From positions 124,001-188,000 of the forward strand of contig NZ_KZ845663.1 of NCBI RefSeq assembly GCF_003313465.1: a DNA stretch of 64,000 bases, read 5' to 3'. The notes beneath the pieces are model-generated. The model made no database searches and was not told the origin of the DNA. It saw nothing but the letters and a program-made list of their open reading frames with translations. The number at the start of each line of letters is the position of its first letter. The first letter of the stretch is position 1. A program made the position numbers and the translations under genes. This stretch comes from Thermoflavimicrobium daqui. Lineage in GTDB: Bacteria > Bacillota > Bacilli > Thermoactinomycetales > Thermoactinomycetaceae. Shown one piece after another: positions 46,762 through 56,814 of this stretch.

Positions 46762-47610
46762 TCAGCCTTCCCTACACCGCTTTTTCTGGATTCTTTGTAG
46801 TTCACGTATCACTAAATCGAGATTTTCATCCCTAAGAAGAGGCATTTTAAAACGTGCACGACGAACTTGATCCATCTCCAACTGCGTAATAAATAGTTCT
46901 TCAGTAAACAAAGAAGCTGTCTTTTCGATTTCACCAAATGGATTAGCTACTGTAGATCCTCCGAAAAAGGCGACTCCATCTTCTGCCCCAACTCGATTGG
47001 CAAAAAGGGTGTACATGCCATGTTGCCCGGCATGATTTTGCATAATGGAGTACCAAGCATCTCTTGTAACTAAACCCTCAGCTTGTATACCTTTAGCAGG
47101 GGAATTCGCCATAACAATCAATATCTCTGCTCCATCTTGTGCTAAGATATAAGGAGCTGACATATGCCAGACATCTTCACAAATTAAGATACCAACCTGT
47201 CCAAAGCGAGTTGAAAAACTGCGGATGGAGCTTCCATGTCCAAAATAGCGTGCTTCATCATACATACCATATGTCGGTAAGTATATTTTACGATGAATAT
47301 ATCGAACCTTTTGCTCACTTGCATAAAGCGCAGAGTTAAATAAAAGGTACTCAGGACTTTGTTCTACAAATCCAAATACCACATCGATTCCATTTGCTTC
47401 AGCTATTAATGATTGAATTTCTTCGTCAGCCATCTTACGTGCGACATCGAAAGTTAAATCTAGGAGGTTATATCCCGTTAAGCTTAATTCAGGAAAAATT
47501 AACAAATCGACTCCCTCTTGTCGTGCTTGCTTAATCATCTTCTTATGTATCTCTATATTTTTATCCACCCGACCTAAAACAGACCTGACTTGCGCTATTC
47601 CTATTTTCAT
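46762..47610 (-). CDS. Carbon-nitrogen hydrolase, probable glutaminase partner of NadE
   Basis: 282 residues, nitrilase fold with catalytic Glu (FPELSLTGYN, about residue 43), Lys (HRKIYLPTYG, about 110) and Cys (VGILICEDVWH, about 146). The ICEDVW sequence around the Cys is the form found in the amidase domain of glutamine-dependent NAD+ synthetases. The length also fits that domain. The ATG at 47610 follows AAGGAGG. With nadE 5 bases downstream, the two likely form a split glutamine-dependent enzyme. Direct proof is lacking. Confidence 0.82.
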   Translation of the reverse strand: MKIGIAQVRSVLGRVDKNIEIHKKMIKQARQEGVDLLIFPELSLTGYNLLDLTFDVARKMADEEIQSLIAEANGIDVVFGFVEQSPEYLLFNSALYASEQKVRYIHRKIYLPTYGMYDEARYFGHGSSIRSFSTRFGQVGILICEDVWHMSAPYILAQDGAEILIVMANSPAKGIQAEGLVTRDAWYSIMQNHAGQHGMYTLFANRVGAEDGVAFFGGSTVANPFGEIEKTASLFTEELFITQLEMDQVRRARFKMPLLRDENLDLVIRELQRIQKKRCREG

Positions 47611-47682
47611 GTAATAGTGCCTCCTTCCAGCAAAAGCTAGCTGGTACAAATCATTTTTCATCATATCACAAGCTCTTTGGAT

Positions 47683-48633
47683 CTACCAAGAGGAGAAGTG
47701 TTTGATAAATTCTAACCAATTTTTACGATCCAGTATAATTTTGTGGATATATGGAAGTGAATGTGTTTTTTTGTATCCTCGCTTTTGCTGAATTAAGCCA
47801 ATCATTTCTCGATAAAATTCATTAGGAAATGAAAATAGTATACTTAAATATTTTTTTTCTATCGATGATAATGGTCTGGTTGCTTCATAGGTCGAAAAAA
47901 TTCGTTTACCAACTTGAATCTGCCATTGATTGCTCGATAAAATACGAGTAGTGATTTGCCACAAATCTCCCAGTTGACAATCATAAGCAGCTGTATCAAA
48001 ATCGATCATCCATATTTTTCCTTGCTGATCAACAAGCCAATTATGACTTGCGAGGTCTCGATGCGTTAAATATTGTCTTAGATACTCATCCCAGTTAAAT
48101 CTTGCAAATGAAATACCTTCTAGTCTTTCCCAAGCTTTTAGCCCATATGAATAGAAATCTGTCCCATAAGCTCGCAAAATTTCCCCAAGCTCACCTGGTA
48201 TAGAATCAGCTTGATGGAGTATACGATAAAATTGTACTAAACGATCATGCAAACGATGTATAAGAAGAAAAGCCGCCCCTTGTATTGGCGGCGTATAAAG
48301 ATTACGTCCTACGTAGTGAAAATGCGCTAAAAGGCCCACACATTGATTCACTTCATCAAAATTTGTATAATTGCATGTTTTACCTTTAATGAAAGGAGTG
48401 AGCATCCATCTTTTTTGATCGGATACGATAGGAAGCATAGGATAAAAACCACGTAAGCGAAGCTCGGTATCTAGCTGTAACCACCAGCGATGTTTGGATA
48501 CTGAACGTATTCTTTTCGCAATCCAGGCTTGTCGATCTGTTTTTATCAGCCAATTTCTTTGATAATAAGAAATTTCACGTACTGATTGATGAAGTAATTT
48601 TTCTATATCCTTATATCTGGGGGAATTCATCAC
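47683..48633 (-). CDS. ysxE: CotS/YsxE-like kinase-fold spore coat protein
   Basis: 316 residues. A protein-kinase-like/aminoglycoside phosphotransferase fold with THRDLASHNWL (catalytic loop, about residue 190) and MIDFDTAAYD (metal-binding DFD). This is the CotS family, of which YsxE is the member encoded beside the coat morphogenetic gene spoVID in B. subtilis. Here a LysM coat-like gene is directly upstream. Whether it phosphorylates anything is not known. Confidence 0.82.
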   Translation of the reverse strand: MMNSPRYKDIEKLLHQSVREISYYQRNWLIKTDRQAWIAKRIRSVSKHRWWLQLDTELRLRGFYPMLPIVSDQKRWMLTPFIKGKTCNYTNFDEVNQCVGLLAHFHYVGRNLYTPPIQGAAFLLIHRLHDRLVQFYRILHQADSIPGELGEILRAYGTDFYSYGLKAWERLEGISFARFNWDEYLRQYLTHRDLASHNWLVDQQGKIWMIDFDTAAYDCQLGDLWQITTRILSSNQWQIQVGKRIFSTYEATRPLSSIEKKYLSILFSFPNEFYREMIGLIQQKRGYKKTHSLPYIHKIILDRKNWLEFIKHFSSW

Positions 48634-48651
48634 TTTTCTACCCTTTCTAAG

Positions 48652-49362
48652 TTAAGCTTCACGTGAGGAGCTTTCTTTTTCAAAGGGTGTCCCACCTTCG
48701 CTGCTTGTCGCTTCATTCATCATAGGGATTGGCTCATAGGGTGGCATAGGATAAAGTGAGGACAAAGAATAAAAATAAGGATCTGGTGAATAATATGGTC
48801 CCAAAATTGGGATAGGAAACCCAGTATAATATGGCATCATATATAATTTGGGATAGGGGTAAAATGGATACTCCATTTGCATCATATTCGTTGGAGGATA
48901 TCCTGTAATATATCCTTGGTCAGATGGATAATTCTTGGAATCAGTACAATCACATGATTCTACATCTTCCATATGTTTCTTGGTGCTGGACATCCACTGT
49001 GAATAATCAGGGATCGGTAATGGATGATACGAATAAAATCGGGTAAATTCAGGTACTCCTTCGTACAATTCATCATATTCAGAGTCGTTTTCATTATTAG
49101 TACTTGGTTGTTCCACCTCAGCGTTTTCGGATGTTTCATTTTTTTTAACATCTTGAGGTGTATGAGACTCCACTTCTTCCGAGCTCTCATTCTTTGGTAA
49201 AATAGGTACCTTTCCTGATGGAATACGCACTTTCGATCCTATCTCTAGCTTTTCTGTATTTGTTATTTGTGGATTAGCTTCAAGTAAACGTTCTAGTGGA
49301 ATATTGTATTTTTGAACAATGAAGCTAAGTGTATCCCCAGGATGAACGATATGGATTTTCAT
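48652..49362 (-). CDS. safA: LysM-domain spore coat morphogenetic protein, SafA-like
   Basis: 236 residues. One N-terminal LysM (MKIHIVHPGDTLSFIVQKYN, to about residue 47), then an acidic low-complexity linker, then a Pro/Tyr/Met-rich C-terminal half (many YPYP, PYY and PMPP patches). This layout matches SafA, which binds the cortex by LysM and recruits inner coat proteins, and the locus matches B. subtilis safA near yebC. The ATG at 49362 follows CGAGGGGG. SpoVID, which has LysM at the C-terminus, is a worse fit. Confidence 0.8.
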   Translation of the reverse strand: MKIHIVHPGDTLSFIVQKYNIPLERLLEANPQITNTEKLEIGSKVRIPSGKVPILPKNESSEEVESHTPQDVKKNETSENAEVEQPSTNNENDSEYDELYEGVPEFTRFYSYHPLPIPDYSQWMSSTKKHMEDVESCDCTDSKNYPSDQGYITGYPPTNMMQMEYPFYPYPKLYMMPYYTGFPIPILGPYYSPDPYFYSLSSLYPMPPYEPIPMMNEATSSEGGTPFEKESSSREA

Positions 49363-49471
49363 GTATAATCCCCCTCGATGAACTTTATATTCATCATATC
49401 CTATGCGTACATGAGTAAATTTTTGCTGATTTGTCAATATAAATTTTTCATTTACAAAGAAGGGGCAAACC

Positions 49472-50272
49472 ATGAAAAGAAAAACAACAAGAACATTCTT
49501 TCATTTGTTAGCAATTACTTCTTTTATGTTATTTTTGGTTGGCTTTATTCTCGCAGTCTGGGATTTAATGTACCCTCCAAAGACAGTCGCCTTCCAGTCC
49601 AAAAAAACAGAACAGCCTATCTCATCCGAAGAAGGGCTCTTACTTGGACTAGGAGACTCACAAACAAGAGGAATTGGTGACTCGAAAGGACTTGGCTATT
49701 TTGGAATGGTTCGTAATCAACTATCTAAAGTCACTCACGGGAAGTCCAGTGCTGTCAACTTAGCGATTAGTGGCCAAACATCTAACGATTTACTAAAACA
49801 AATGAAACAAGATAAAGTACTTTTAATGGTTCAAAAAGCAAAGTGGATTAGTATTACCATTGGTGGAAATGACTTATTTCGTGGAAGTGGTGGATTAGAA
49901 AAGATCAATTTAGAAGCTGCTGAGAAAAGTAGACAACAATACGAAAAAAACTTAAAGGAGATATTAACCCTCATTTATAAACAAAATCCAAAGGCACTCG
50001 TTTTTATATTTGGATTATATAATCCATTTGGGGATCTCGACCTAAAAGAAACATCTTCCAGCCTCGTTTCACAGTGGAACGAAACGATCCAAAAAGTTAC
50101 CTCCAAATTTGACAATGCGATAATCATTCCAACCTTTGATCTGTTCCAATTAAATCCCAGCAAATATTTATATACAGATCACTTTCATCCAAATGAAATA
50201 GGTTATGAACGAATGGCTACACGTCTACTTCAAGTACTCTTAGATCAGGTAGCTGAAGGGGGAGGCAAGTAG
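49472..50272 (+). CDS. Membrane-anchored SGNH/GDSL hydrolase
   Basis: 266 residues: one N-terminal membrane helix (about 10-32), then the SGNH blocks GLGDSQTRG (Ser nucleophile, about residue 63), ISGQTSND, TIGGNDLF, and DHFHPNEIGY (catalytic Asp-His near the end). It is an extracellular esterase or lipase, perhaps acting on acylated wall polymers or lipids. The stop is 2 bases before an ABC ATPase gene, so the three genes form an operon. AGAAGGGG precedes the ATG. Confidence 0.85.
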   Translation: MKRKTTRTFFHLLAITSFMLFLVGFILAVWDLMYPPKTVAFQSKKTEQPISSEEGLLLGLGDSQTRGIGDSKGLGYFGMVRNQLSKVTHGKSSAVNLAISGQTSNDLLKQMKQDKVLLMVQKAKWISITIGGNDLFRGSGGLEKINLEAAEKSRQQYEKNLKEILTLIYKQNPKALVFIFGLYNPFGDLDLKETSSSLVSQWNETIQKVTSKFDNAIIIPTFDLFQLNPSKYLYTDHFHPNEIGYERMATRLLQVLLDQVAEGGGK

Positions 50273-50274
50273 TT

Positions 50275-51204
50275 ATGAAACATCAAGATGACTTCGTTTT
50301 ATCTGTAGAAGGACTTTCAAAGACCATTGGTAAACGTGAAATTGTTCATGACATCACTTTTCAAGTCAAAGCAGGAGAAATCTTTGGTTTTCTAGGTCCT
50401 AATGGAGCAGGTAAAACAACAACCATTCGTATGCTTGTTGGGCTTATTCGCCCAACCAAAGGAAAAATTATCATTGACGGTTATGATTTACAACAAGATT
50501 TCCTCCAAGCTATTCGTCACGTGGGATGTATCGTTGAAAATCCAGAACTTTATCCTTACTTAACCGGACGTGAAAACTTAGAACATTTCGCCCGGATGGT
50601 TAAAGGAATTTCTCAAGAACGAATTGATGAAGTTATCGAGCTTGTTGAGCTTAAAGAGCGAATTGATGATACAGTTAAAACCTATTCTCTCGGAATGCGA
50701 CAACGTCTTGGCATAGCTCAAGCACTACTCGGAAAGCCCAAGCTTCTTATTTTAGACGAGCCAACTAATGGGTTAGATCCAGCAGGAATTCGAGAATTGC
50801 GCACATTTATCCGTCAATTGGCTACTCAAGAAGGAATTAGTGTTTTTATTTCTAGTCATATTTTGCATGAAGTACAGCTTTTATGCGATCGAGTTGCTAT
50901 TATTCACCAAGGCAAAATTCTACAAACGAATAGCGTTACTCAACTCGTCGACCAAGAACGGAAGGTAGAATGGATCATTCACCCTGTTGAAAAGGGTGTG
51001 CAAATACTAAAACAGATTTCTTATGTTTCTCAAGTAGAAATAATCGATCAAGCTCGTATTTTAACCCACATGCCGCCCGAGAAAATCGCAGAAGTGAATC
51101 ACCAGATGATTGATAAAAATATTGATGTAACTGGTATCAAACAATATAAACAAACATTAGAAGACATCTTCTTAAAAATGACGGAGGGAAATCAAGTTGG
51201 TTAG
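50275..51204 (+). CDS. ABC transporter ATPase (NatA/BcrA-like)
   Basis: 309 residues. Walker A GPNGAGKTTT (about residue 43), signature YSLGMRQRLG (about 137), Walker B LLILDEPTNGLDP, H-loop SSHIL, and a C-terminal regulatory extension of about 80 residues. This is the class that partners ABC-2 permeases in peptide-antibiotic or sodium export. GGGGAGG lies 8 bases before the ATG. It overlaps the permease gene by 8 bases. Confidence 0.9.
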   Translation: MKHQDDFVLSVEGLSKTIGKREIVHDITFQVKAGEIFGFLGPNGAGKTTTIRMLVGLIRPTKGKIIIDGYDLQQDFLQAIRHVGCIVENPELYPYLTGRENLEHFARMVKGISQERIDEVIELVELKERIDDTVKTYSLGMRQRLGIAQALLGKPKLLILDEPTNGLDPAGIRELRTFIRQLATQEGISVFISSHILHEVQLLCDRVAIIHQGKILQTNSVTQLVDQERKVEWIIHPVEKGVQILKQISYVSQVEIIDQARILTHMPPEKIAEVNHQMIDKNIDVTGIKQYKQTLEDIFLKMTEGNQVG

Positions 51205-52180
51205 TTTGGTATACAATGAATTCTTTAAAATCATACGAAAGAAACGTATGCTGGTTGTCACACTCATTTTACTTATATTGATTCCCATCTTTACCTATGC
51301 ACAATATCAAGCGGTGGATTCAGCGATGAAACAACTAGGTACCTCAGATTGGCGAGCTATTCTACAACAACAAATTATTGATCAACAGAATCGACTTTCT
51401 TCCAGTCGAATCGCACCTGAATGGAAGGAATATATTCGTCTTAATATCAAACAACAACAATACTATTTGGATCATGATATTAACCCAACTACACCCGGAT
51501 CACCAACTTTTATGAGAAAGTTTATCGAGCAGGCTACCGAGCTTTTTATTCCATTGTTAGTCGTTGTATTGGCCGCTGATCTCGTCTCTTCAGAACATGC
51601 TGGGGGAACTATTAAGCTACTACTGACCCGTCCTGTTCCACGATGGAAAATCTTATTAAGTAAGTATCTCTCCTTACTACTTAGTATTTCACTCTTACTC
51701 CTAATCACAGCCATTTTAAGCTATCTAATCTCTGGAATTATCTTTGGCTATCGAGGCTGGGATATGCCTGTCCTAACAGGATTCCAGATGGAAAATGAAC
51801 ATTTGTTAACAGAGAACGTTCATATGGTACCCCAATGGAAATATATTTTAATGGCGTATGGACTTGCCTGGTTTTCAGCCATTGCAGTTGGAACTATCAC
51901 GTTTATGGTCTCTGTTTTAGTCCGTGGCACCGCCGCAAGTATGGGCGCAATGCTTGCAGCAGTGGTCGCTGGAACCTTACTGTCTCAAGTAGCCCCCAAT
52001 TGGCATGAATTAAAATATATTGCTTTTATTAACTTGAATCTTACAGACTACCTCGCAGGCAATCCGATTTTGGTCGAGGGAATGAACCTACCATTTTCAT
52101 TAACCGTTTTAGCTGTTTGGTCTCTTGTTTCATTGATTATTGCTTTTGTTAGTTTTACCAGACGTGATATTTTAGCCTAG
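51197..52180 (+). CDS. ABC-2 type permease
   Basis: 327 residues with six membrane segments, an N-terminal anchor helix, a large extracellular loop (about residues 40-110), then VLAADLVSSEHAGGTIKLLLTRPVPR, the conserved coupling segment of ABC-2 permeases. It starts at a TTG 8 bases after GGAGGG, inside the ATPase gene. With the ATPase it should form an exporter. The SGNH hydrolase in the same operon hints at a lipid or acylated substrate, which is an inference. Confidence 0.85.
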   Translation: MVSLVYNEFFKIIRKKRMLVVTLILLILIPIFTYAQYQAVDSAMKQLGTSDWRAILQQQIIDQQNRLSSSRIAPEWKEYIRLNIKQQQYYLDHDINPTTPGSPTFMRKFIEQATELFIPLLVVVLAADLVSSEHAGGTIKLLLTRPVPRWKILLSKYLSLLLSISLLLLITAILSYLISGIIFGYRGWDMPVLTGFQMENEHLLTENVHMVPQWKYILMAYGLAWFSAIAVGTITFMVSVLVRGTAASMGAMLAAVVAGTLLSQVAPNWHELKYIAFINLNLTDYLAGNPILVEGMNLPFSLTVLAVWSLVSLIIAFVSFTRRDILA

Positions 52181-52206
52181 ATTTAGATCATATCATCACA
52201 TCAAAG

Positions 52207-52247
52207 AAAACAGGCACCTTTCTATCAAAAGAAAGATGCCTGTTTTT
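52207..52247. terminator. Bidirectional terminator between ABC operon and pheA
   Basis: AAAACAGGCA-CTTTCT with AGAAAG-TGCCTGTTTTTT, 16 bp with one mismatch. Confidence 0.9.
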
Positions 52248-52264
52248 TACAAAATATAGATAAA

Positions 52265-53146
52265 TCAACTTCCTATATGACTTGTTAGTTCATACGCAAA
52301 GCAAGGATATGATCCCAATATTCGCACCTGACAACCAAGAGCTTCGATTTCCCCGATCGCTCCTTGTAGTAGGACATGATCTTTTTGTATTTCTGCATCA
52401 ACTAAAAAGTAATAGTTTCCGAGTCCGGTTTTCGTAGGACGTGATTCGATATGACATAAATTGATTTTTCGCCAAGAGAAAGCGGCAAGCACTTGATAGA
52501 GCGCTCCCGGGAAGTCTGAATCTAACATTACCTGCATACTTGTTTTCATTCTTTTGGGTGCCAAATGCAACCACTTTTTCTCTTGTTTACCCAATACAAT
52601 AAAACGTGTCATATTATTAGCATGATCTTGAATATTGCTCTCTAACAGATGAAGCCCAAATATTTCTCCTGACTTCTTGGGGCCTACAGCAATCCAATAC
52701 TCTTCTGGATTTTCATAAACCATTTGTGCCGCTTGAGCTGTACTGTCTGTAAAAACCCACTTACTTCCAGAAAACTCCTTGCGAAGTCGTAATTGAGACT
52801 GCGCAATCGCTTGTGGGTGTGATAAGATCTTGGTAAATTCCGAGGACGGTCGTCTGGCATGTAGTGGATGTACGAGTAAACATTGGGAAATAGGATACAC
52901 GAGCTCACCAATAATAGGCACATCCACTTGATGAATTAACCAATCCAAGGTAGAGTTCACGGTTCCTTCAATGGCATTTTCAACAGGAACAACACCTTTA
53001 TCGCAAATGCCCTGATCCACAGCACTAATAACATCAGGAATGGAAGAATAAGCGACTAGCTCATCATTCCCCTCATGAAATAACCATTGAGTTGCCTCAT
53101 GTGTAAAGGTTCCTGCTGGCCCTAAATAGCCAATCGTTTCAATCAT
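52265..53146 (-). CDS. pheA: Prephenate dehydratase
   Basis: 293 residues: catalytic domain with GYLGPAGTFTHEA (about residue 6), PVENAIEGTVNSTLD (about 55) and the TDSTAQAA Thr motif (TRF-like segment MTRFIVLG near 180), then a C-terminal ACT domain with HIESRPTKTGLGNYYF that binds phenylalanine for feedback inhibition. It turns prephenate into phenylpyruvate. It is preceded by the ACT-domain gene pheB as in Bacillus. Confidence 0.96.
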   Translation of the reverse strand: MIETIGYLGPAGTFTHEATQWLFHEGNDELVAYSSIPDVISAVDQGICDKGVVPVENAIEGTVNSTLDWLIHQVDVPIIGELVYPISQCLLVHPLHARRPSSEFTKILSHPQAIAQSQLRLRKEFSGSKWVFTDSTAQAAQMVYENPEEYWIAVGPKKSGEIFGLHLLESNIQDHANNMTRFIVLGKQEKKWLHLAPKRMKTSMQVMLDSDFPGALYQVLAAFSWRKINLCHIESRPTKTGLGNYYFLVDAEIQKDHVLLQGAIGEIEALGCQVRILGSYPCFAYELTSHIGS

Positions 53147-53260
53147 TTTATTAGCCCCTTATCTTGCAAGATCTTTTGTTTTAAGGAGAGATTACACCTA
53201 TTCCATATAAAAACATTTCACTCCCGATATAGATGGAGAAAGGTTTTTTAACGTAACACT

Positions 53261-53710
53261 CTATGGAGTTTCTCCACTACTAATTACCATAGCACGATGG
53301 ACTCCTCTTAGCTGTTTGAGTCCTTGTACAACTTTTTCTAATTCTTTATTTAAATGTACTGTATCAACTGACATCGAAACAGTTGCTTGACCATTGAGTG
53401 GAATTGTCTGGTGAATCGTGAGTACACTCGCCTCATTCTGAGCCAAATACCCCAATACACTTGATAATACACCTGCTCTATGTTCTAAGACCATAGACAA
53501 AGTAATTATTTTTTCTTTGACCATTTTATTAAAAGGAAATACACTATCCTTATACTTATAAAACGAACTGCGACTTAATTCAACTTGATCCACTGCCTCT
53601 TGAACAGTGACAACAGTCCCCGTTTCTAGTAACCTCTTAGCTTCCAATGTTTTTTGAATCGCCTCTGGCAACATGTTTAAACGGACTAATACAAACAGAT
53701 CTTCTGACAT
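53261..53710 (-). CDS. pheB: ACT-domain protein PheB
   Basis: 149 residues: an N-terminal helical part with a helix-turn-helix-like segment (VQEAVDQVELSRSSFYKYKD, about residues 35-55), then an ACT domain (AGVLSSVLGYLAQNEASVLTIHQ). UPF0735/PheB family, always beside pheA in Bacilli. Likely senses an amino acid, but its molecular role is not established. The ATG at 53710 follows GGAGG by 10 bases. Confidence 0.9.
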   Translation of the reverse strand: MSEDLFVLVRLNMLPEAIQKTLEAKRLLETGTVVTVQEAVDQVELSRSSFYKYKDSVFPFNKMVKEKIITLSMVLEHRAGVLSSVLGYLAQNEASVLTIHQTIPLNGQATVSMSVDTVHLNKELEKVVQGLKQLRGVHRAMVISSGETP

Positions 53711-53863
53711 ACCAAATTGTCCTCCATATACAGTCAAATGTTTTCTTATAACGGACATTTTACAACTAGACGAATAAATGATGCAATAGTTTTTTATTTG
53801 TTTTTTACTATGTTAAGATATTCTAAGAGAGTTCTGATTACAGAAGAAGGAGAAGTAATCCAT

Positions 53864-54334
53864 ATGGTTTCCGTATTATTTGTTTGCTTAGGTAATATTT
53901 GCCGTTCTCCAATGGCTGAAGCGGTTTTTCGGTATCATGTAAGTAAAGCTGGACTTTCCGACCAGATCCAAATTGATTCAGCAGGAACTGGAGATTGGCA
54001 TATTGGTGAGCCTCCTCATCAAGGTACACGATTAAAACTTCAAGAAAAAGGTATCTCCCATGAAGGCATGCGAGCTAGACAAGTCCAATTAACTGACTTC
54101 GACCAATTTGATTATATAATCGGTATGGATGATAAAAATATTGCCTCTTTAAGACAACTCCAAAAGCAAGGAAAAGCGAAAATCTATCGCTTTGTCGATT
54201 TTACACCTGATCTTGAATATGAAAAAGTACCTGATCCTTGGTACACTGGAGATTTTAATGAAACATATCGTCTTGTCGAGGCAGGAAGCCATAAGCTACT
54301 CCAGCAAATCATCGAAGAACATCATCTCAAATAA
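53864..54334 (+). CDS. Low-molecular-weight protein tyrosine phosphatase
   Basis: 156 residues. P-loop VLFVCLGNICRSPMAE (Cys and Arg, residues about 9-15) and the general-acid loop DPWYTGDF near residue 125. Same length as B. subtilis YfkJ. It dephosphorylates phosphotyrosine or possibly phosphoarginine, and YfkJ, unlike YwlE, favours tyrosine. The frame is open from 53717, but AGAAGGAG lies before the ATG at 53864, where the fold begins. It is monocistronic. Confidence 0.92.
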   Translation: MVSVLFVCLGNICRSPMAEAVFRYHVSKAGLSDQIQIDSAGTGDWHIGEPPHQGTRLKLQEKGISHEGMRARQVQLTDFDQFDYIIGMDDKNIASLRQLQKQGKAKIYRFVDFTPDLEYEKVPDPWYTGDFNETYRLVEAGSHKLLQQIIEEHHLK

Positions 54335-54338
54335 GAAC

Positions 54339-54384
54339 AAGCCGAAGACTTACTTTGATAAAACCTTGTAAGTCTTCGGCTTTT

Positions 54385-54386
<2 letters not shown>
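54339..54386. terminator. Bidirectional terminator between phosphatase and obg
   Basis: AAGCCGAAGACTTAC pairs perfectly with GTAAGTCTTCGGCTT, with T-tracts on both strands. Confidence 0.92.
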
Positions 54387-55698
<1,312 letters not shown>

Positions 55699-55714
55699 TC
55701 ACCACCTATATGTA

Positions 55715-56446
55715 CTAACTTACATATCGTAAAAACATCCCTTGATGTGCTTTTTCTGAGAATAGTTCAGCTCCATTTTTTTGAATTTGTTGTTCGAGTT
55801 CTTGCCATTCTGCTTGTGGAACATCTAGAGGGATAGTTTTACCTTCTTCATCAGCTAACGTCCACTTGATCGAAAACGTCCTTCCATCTTGAGATAGCAT
55901 CACTTTTATCTTCGTCCACTCAAGATAATCCATTCCTTGTTTTTGTAGCCAATGAATAATTTGTTTCATCAGATCTAAAAGGCGCTTCGCCTCTTTATCA
56001 TCTGTTATTTCAAATGAATCAGCAAGAGAAACTTCCCATTCCCATTCTTTATATTTTACACTCAATGTCAACAAAAACACAGCCAATGGAGCATAACAAA
56101 TATTCGAAATAATCCGCTCCCGATTGGCATCTGTCACTAGTTTTTGTAGATAGTATCCAATTTGGTCATTCTTTTTCATCATTTGATACCCCATCAATAC
56201 TTGAACGTGATTTAGCCAATCATGACGTTGTTTACTTAATAATTCTTTGGTTTTTTCAGCTTCGCTTACCTCCATGAATTGAAATAATCTCTTTTGGTAA
56301 AAGTTAATTCCTACAAAAAACGTACATATTCCTATTGCGCAAAAAAATATACTTCCGATCATTCCCCAAGGCTGAATTACCCAACACCCTAAAGTAATCA
56401 TGAATGGAATAAACACATGACTGTTATTAAATAAAAATTTCTTCAA
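55715..56446 (-). CDS. spo0B: Sporulation phosphotransferase Spo0B with membrane segments
   Basis: 243 residues. The SPOB helical hairpin has the phospho-acceptor His in SKQRHDWLNHVQVLMGY (His75), followed by a degenerate ATPase-like C-terminal domain. Spo0B passes phosphate from Spo0F to Spo0A. Unlike B. subtilis Spo0B (soluble, about 192 residues) it has two hydrophobic segments at residues about 10-28 and 29-47, so it is probably tethered to the membrane. The gene order before obg supports identity. Confidence 0.88.
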   Translation of the reverse strand: MKKFLFNNSHVFIPFMITLGCWVIQPWGMIGSIFFCAIGICTFFVGINFYQKRLFQFMEVSEAEKTKELLSKQRHDWLNHVQVLMGYQMMKKNDQIGYYLQKLVTDANRERIISNICYAPLAVFLLTLSVKYKEWEWEVSLADSFEITDDKEAKRLLDLMKQIIHWLQKQGMDYLEWTKIKVMLSQDGRTFSIKWTLADEEGKTIPLDVPQAEWQELEQQIQKNGAELFSEKAHQGMFLRYVS

Positions 56447-56745
56447 TGTCTACACACCCTTCTCTCCTATCCTTTATCTCTTTGATATATTACTTTCTCG
56501 CTATCAGATCAAAAGTCATCTTTTCTTTTAAGTCCATTTTGAAATATAATAAATTTTGGACTTATATACCATATATCACTTTTACCCTATCAGCTTTAAA
56601 AAGGTGATTGATATTCTGGTGTGAACCTTACTTAGTCAATTTAAATGAACTGTACATTTAGGCGAATCACGCTTTAGAATTTGGTCAAAGTCTTGAAATC
56701 TCATTACGGGCTTTTAAGTAGATAATATGGGGGGAGAAAGCTTAC
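56447..56745. other. Gene-free gap upstream of the GNAT gene
   Basis: Holds the divergent promoters for spo0B and the GNAT gene. An inverted repeat AAGTCCA..TGGACTT lies at about 56530-56562. A GATAAT-like -10 occurs at about 56721, and a GGGGGGAG ribosome site at 56730. No other gene is seen. Confidence 0.35.
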
Positions 56746-56787
56746 TTGATCGATATACTAACACATGTATTACGCCAAGAGTTTTAA
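56746..56787 (+). CDS. Possible 13-aa leader peptide of the GNAT gene
   Basis: A TTG start 9 bases after a GGGGGGAG ribosome site opens a 13-codon ORF (product begins MIDILTHVL) that ends in TAA 27 bases before the acetyltransferase start. The ribosome site is stronger than that of the gene itself. It could be a short regulatory leader or chance. Confidence 0.3.
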   Translation: MIDILTHVLRQEF

Positions 56788-56814
56788 AAAACAAGTAGAA
56801 TGAAAGGGATTAAT

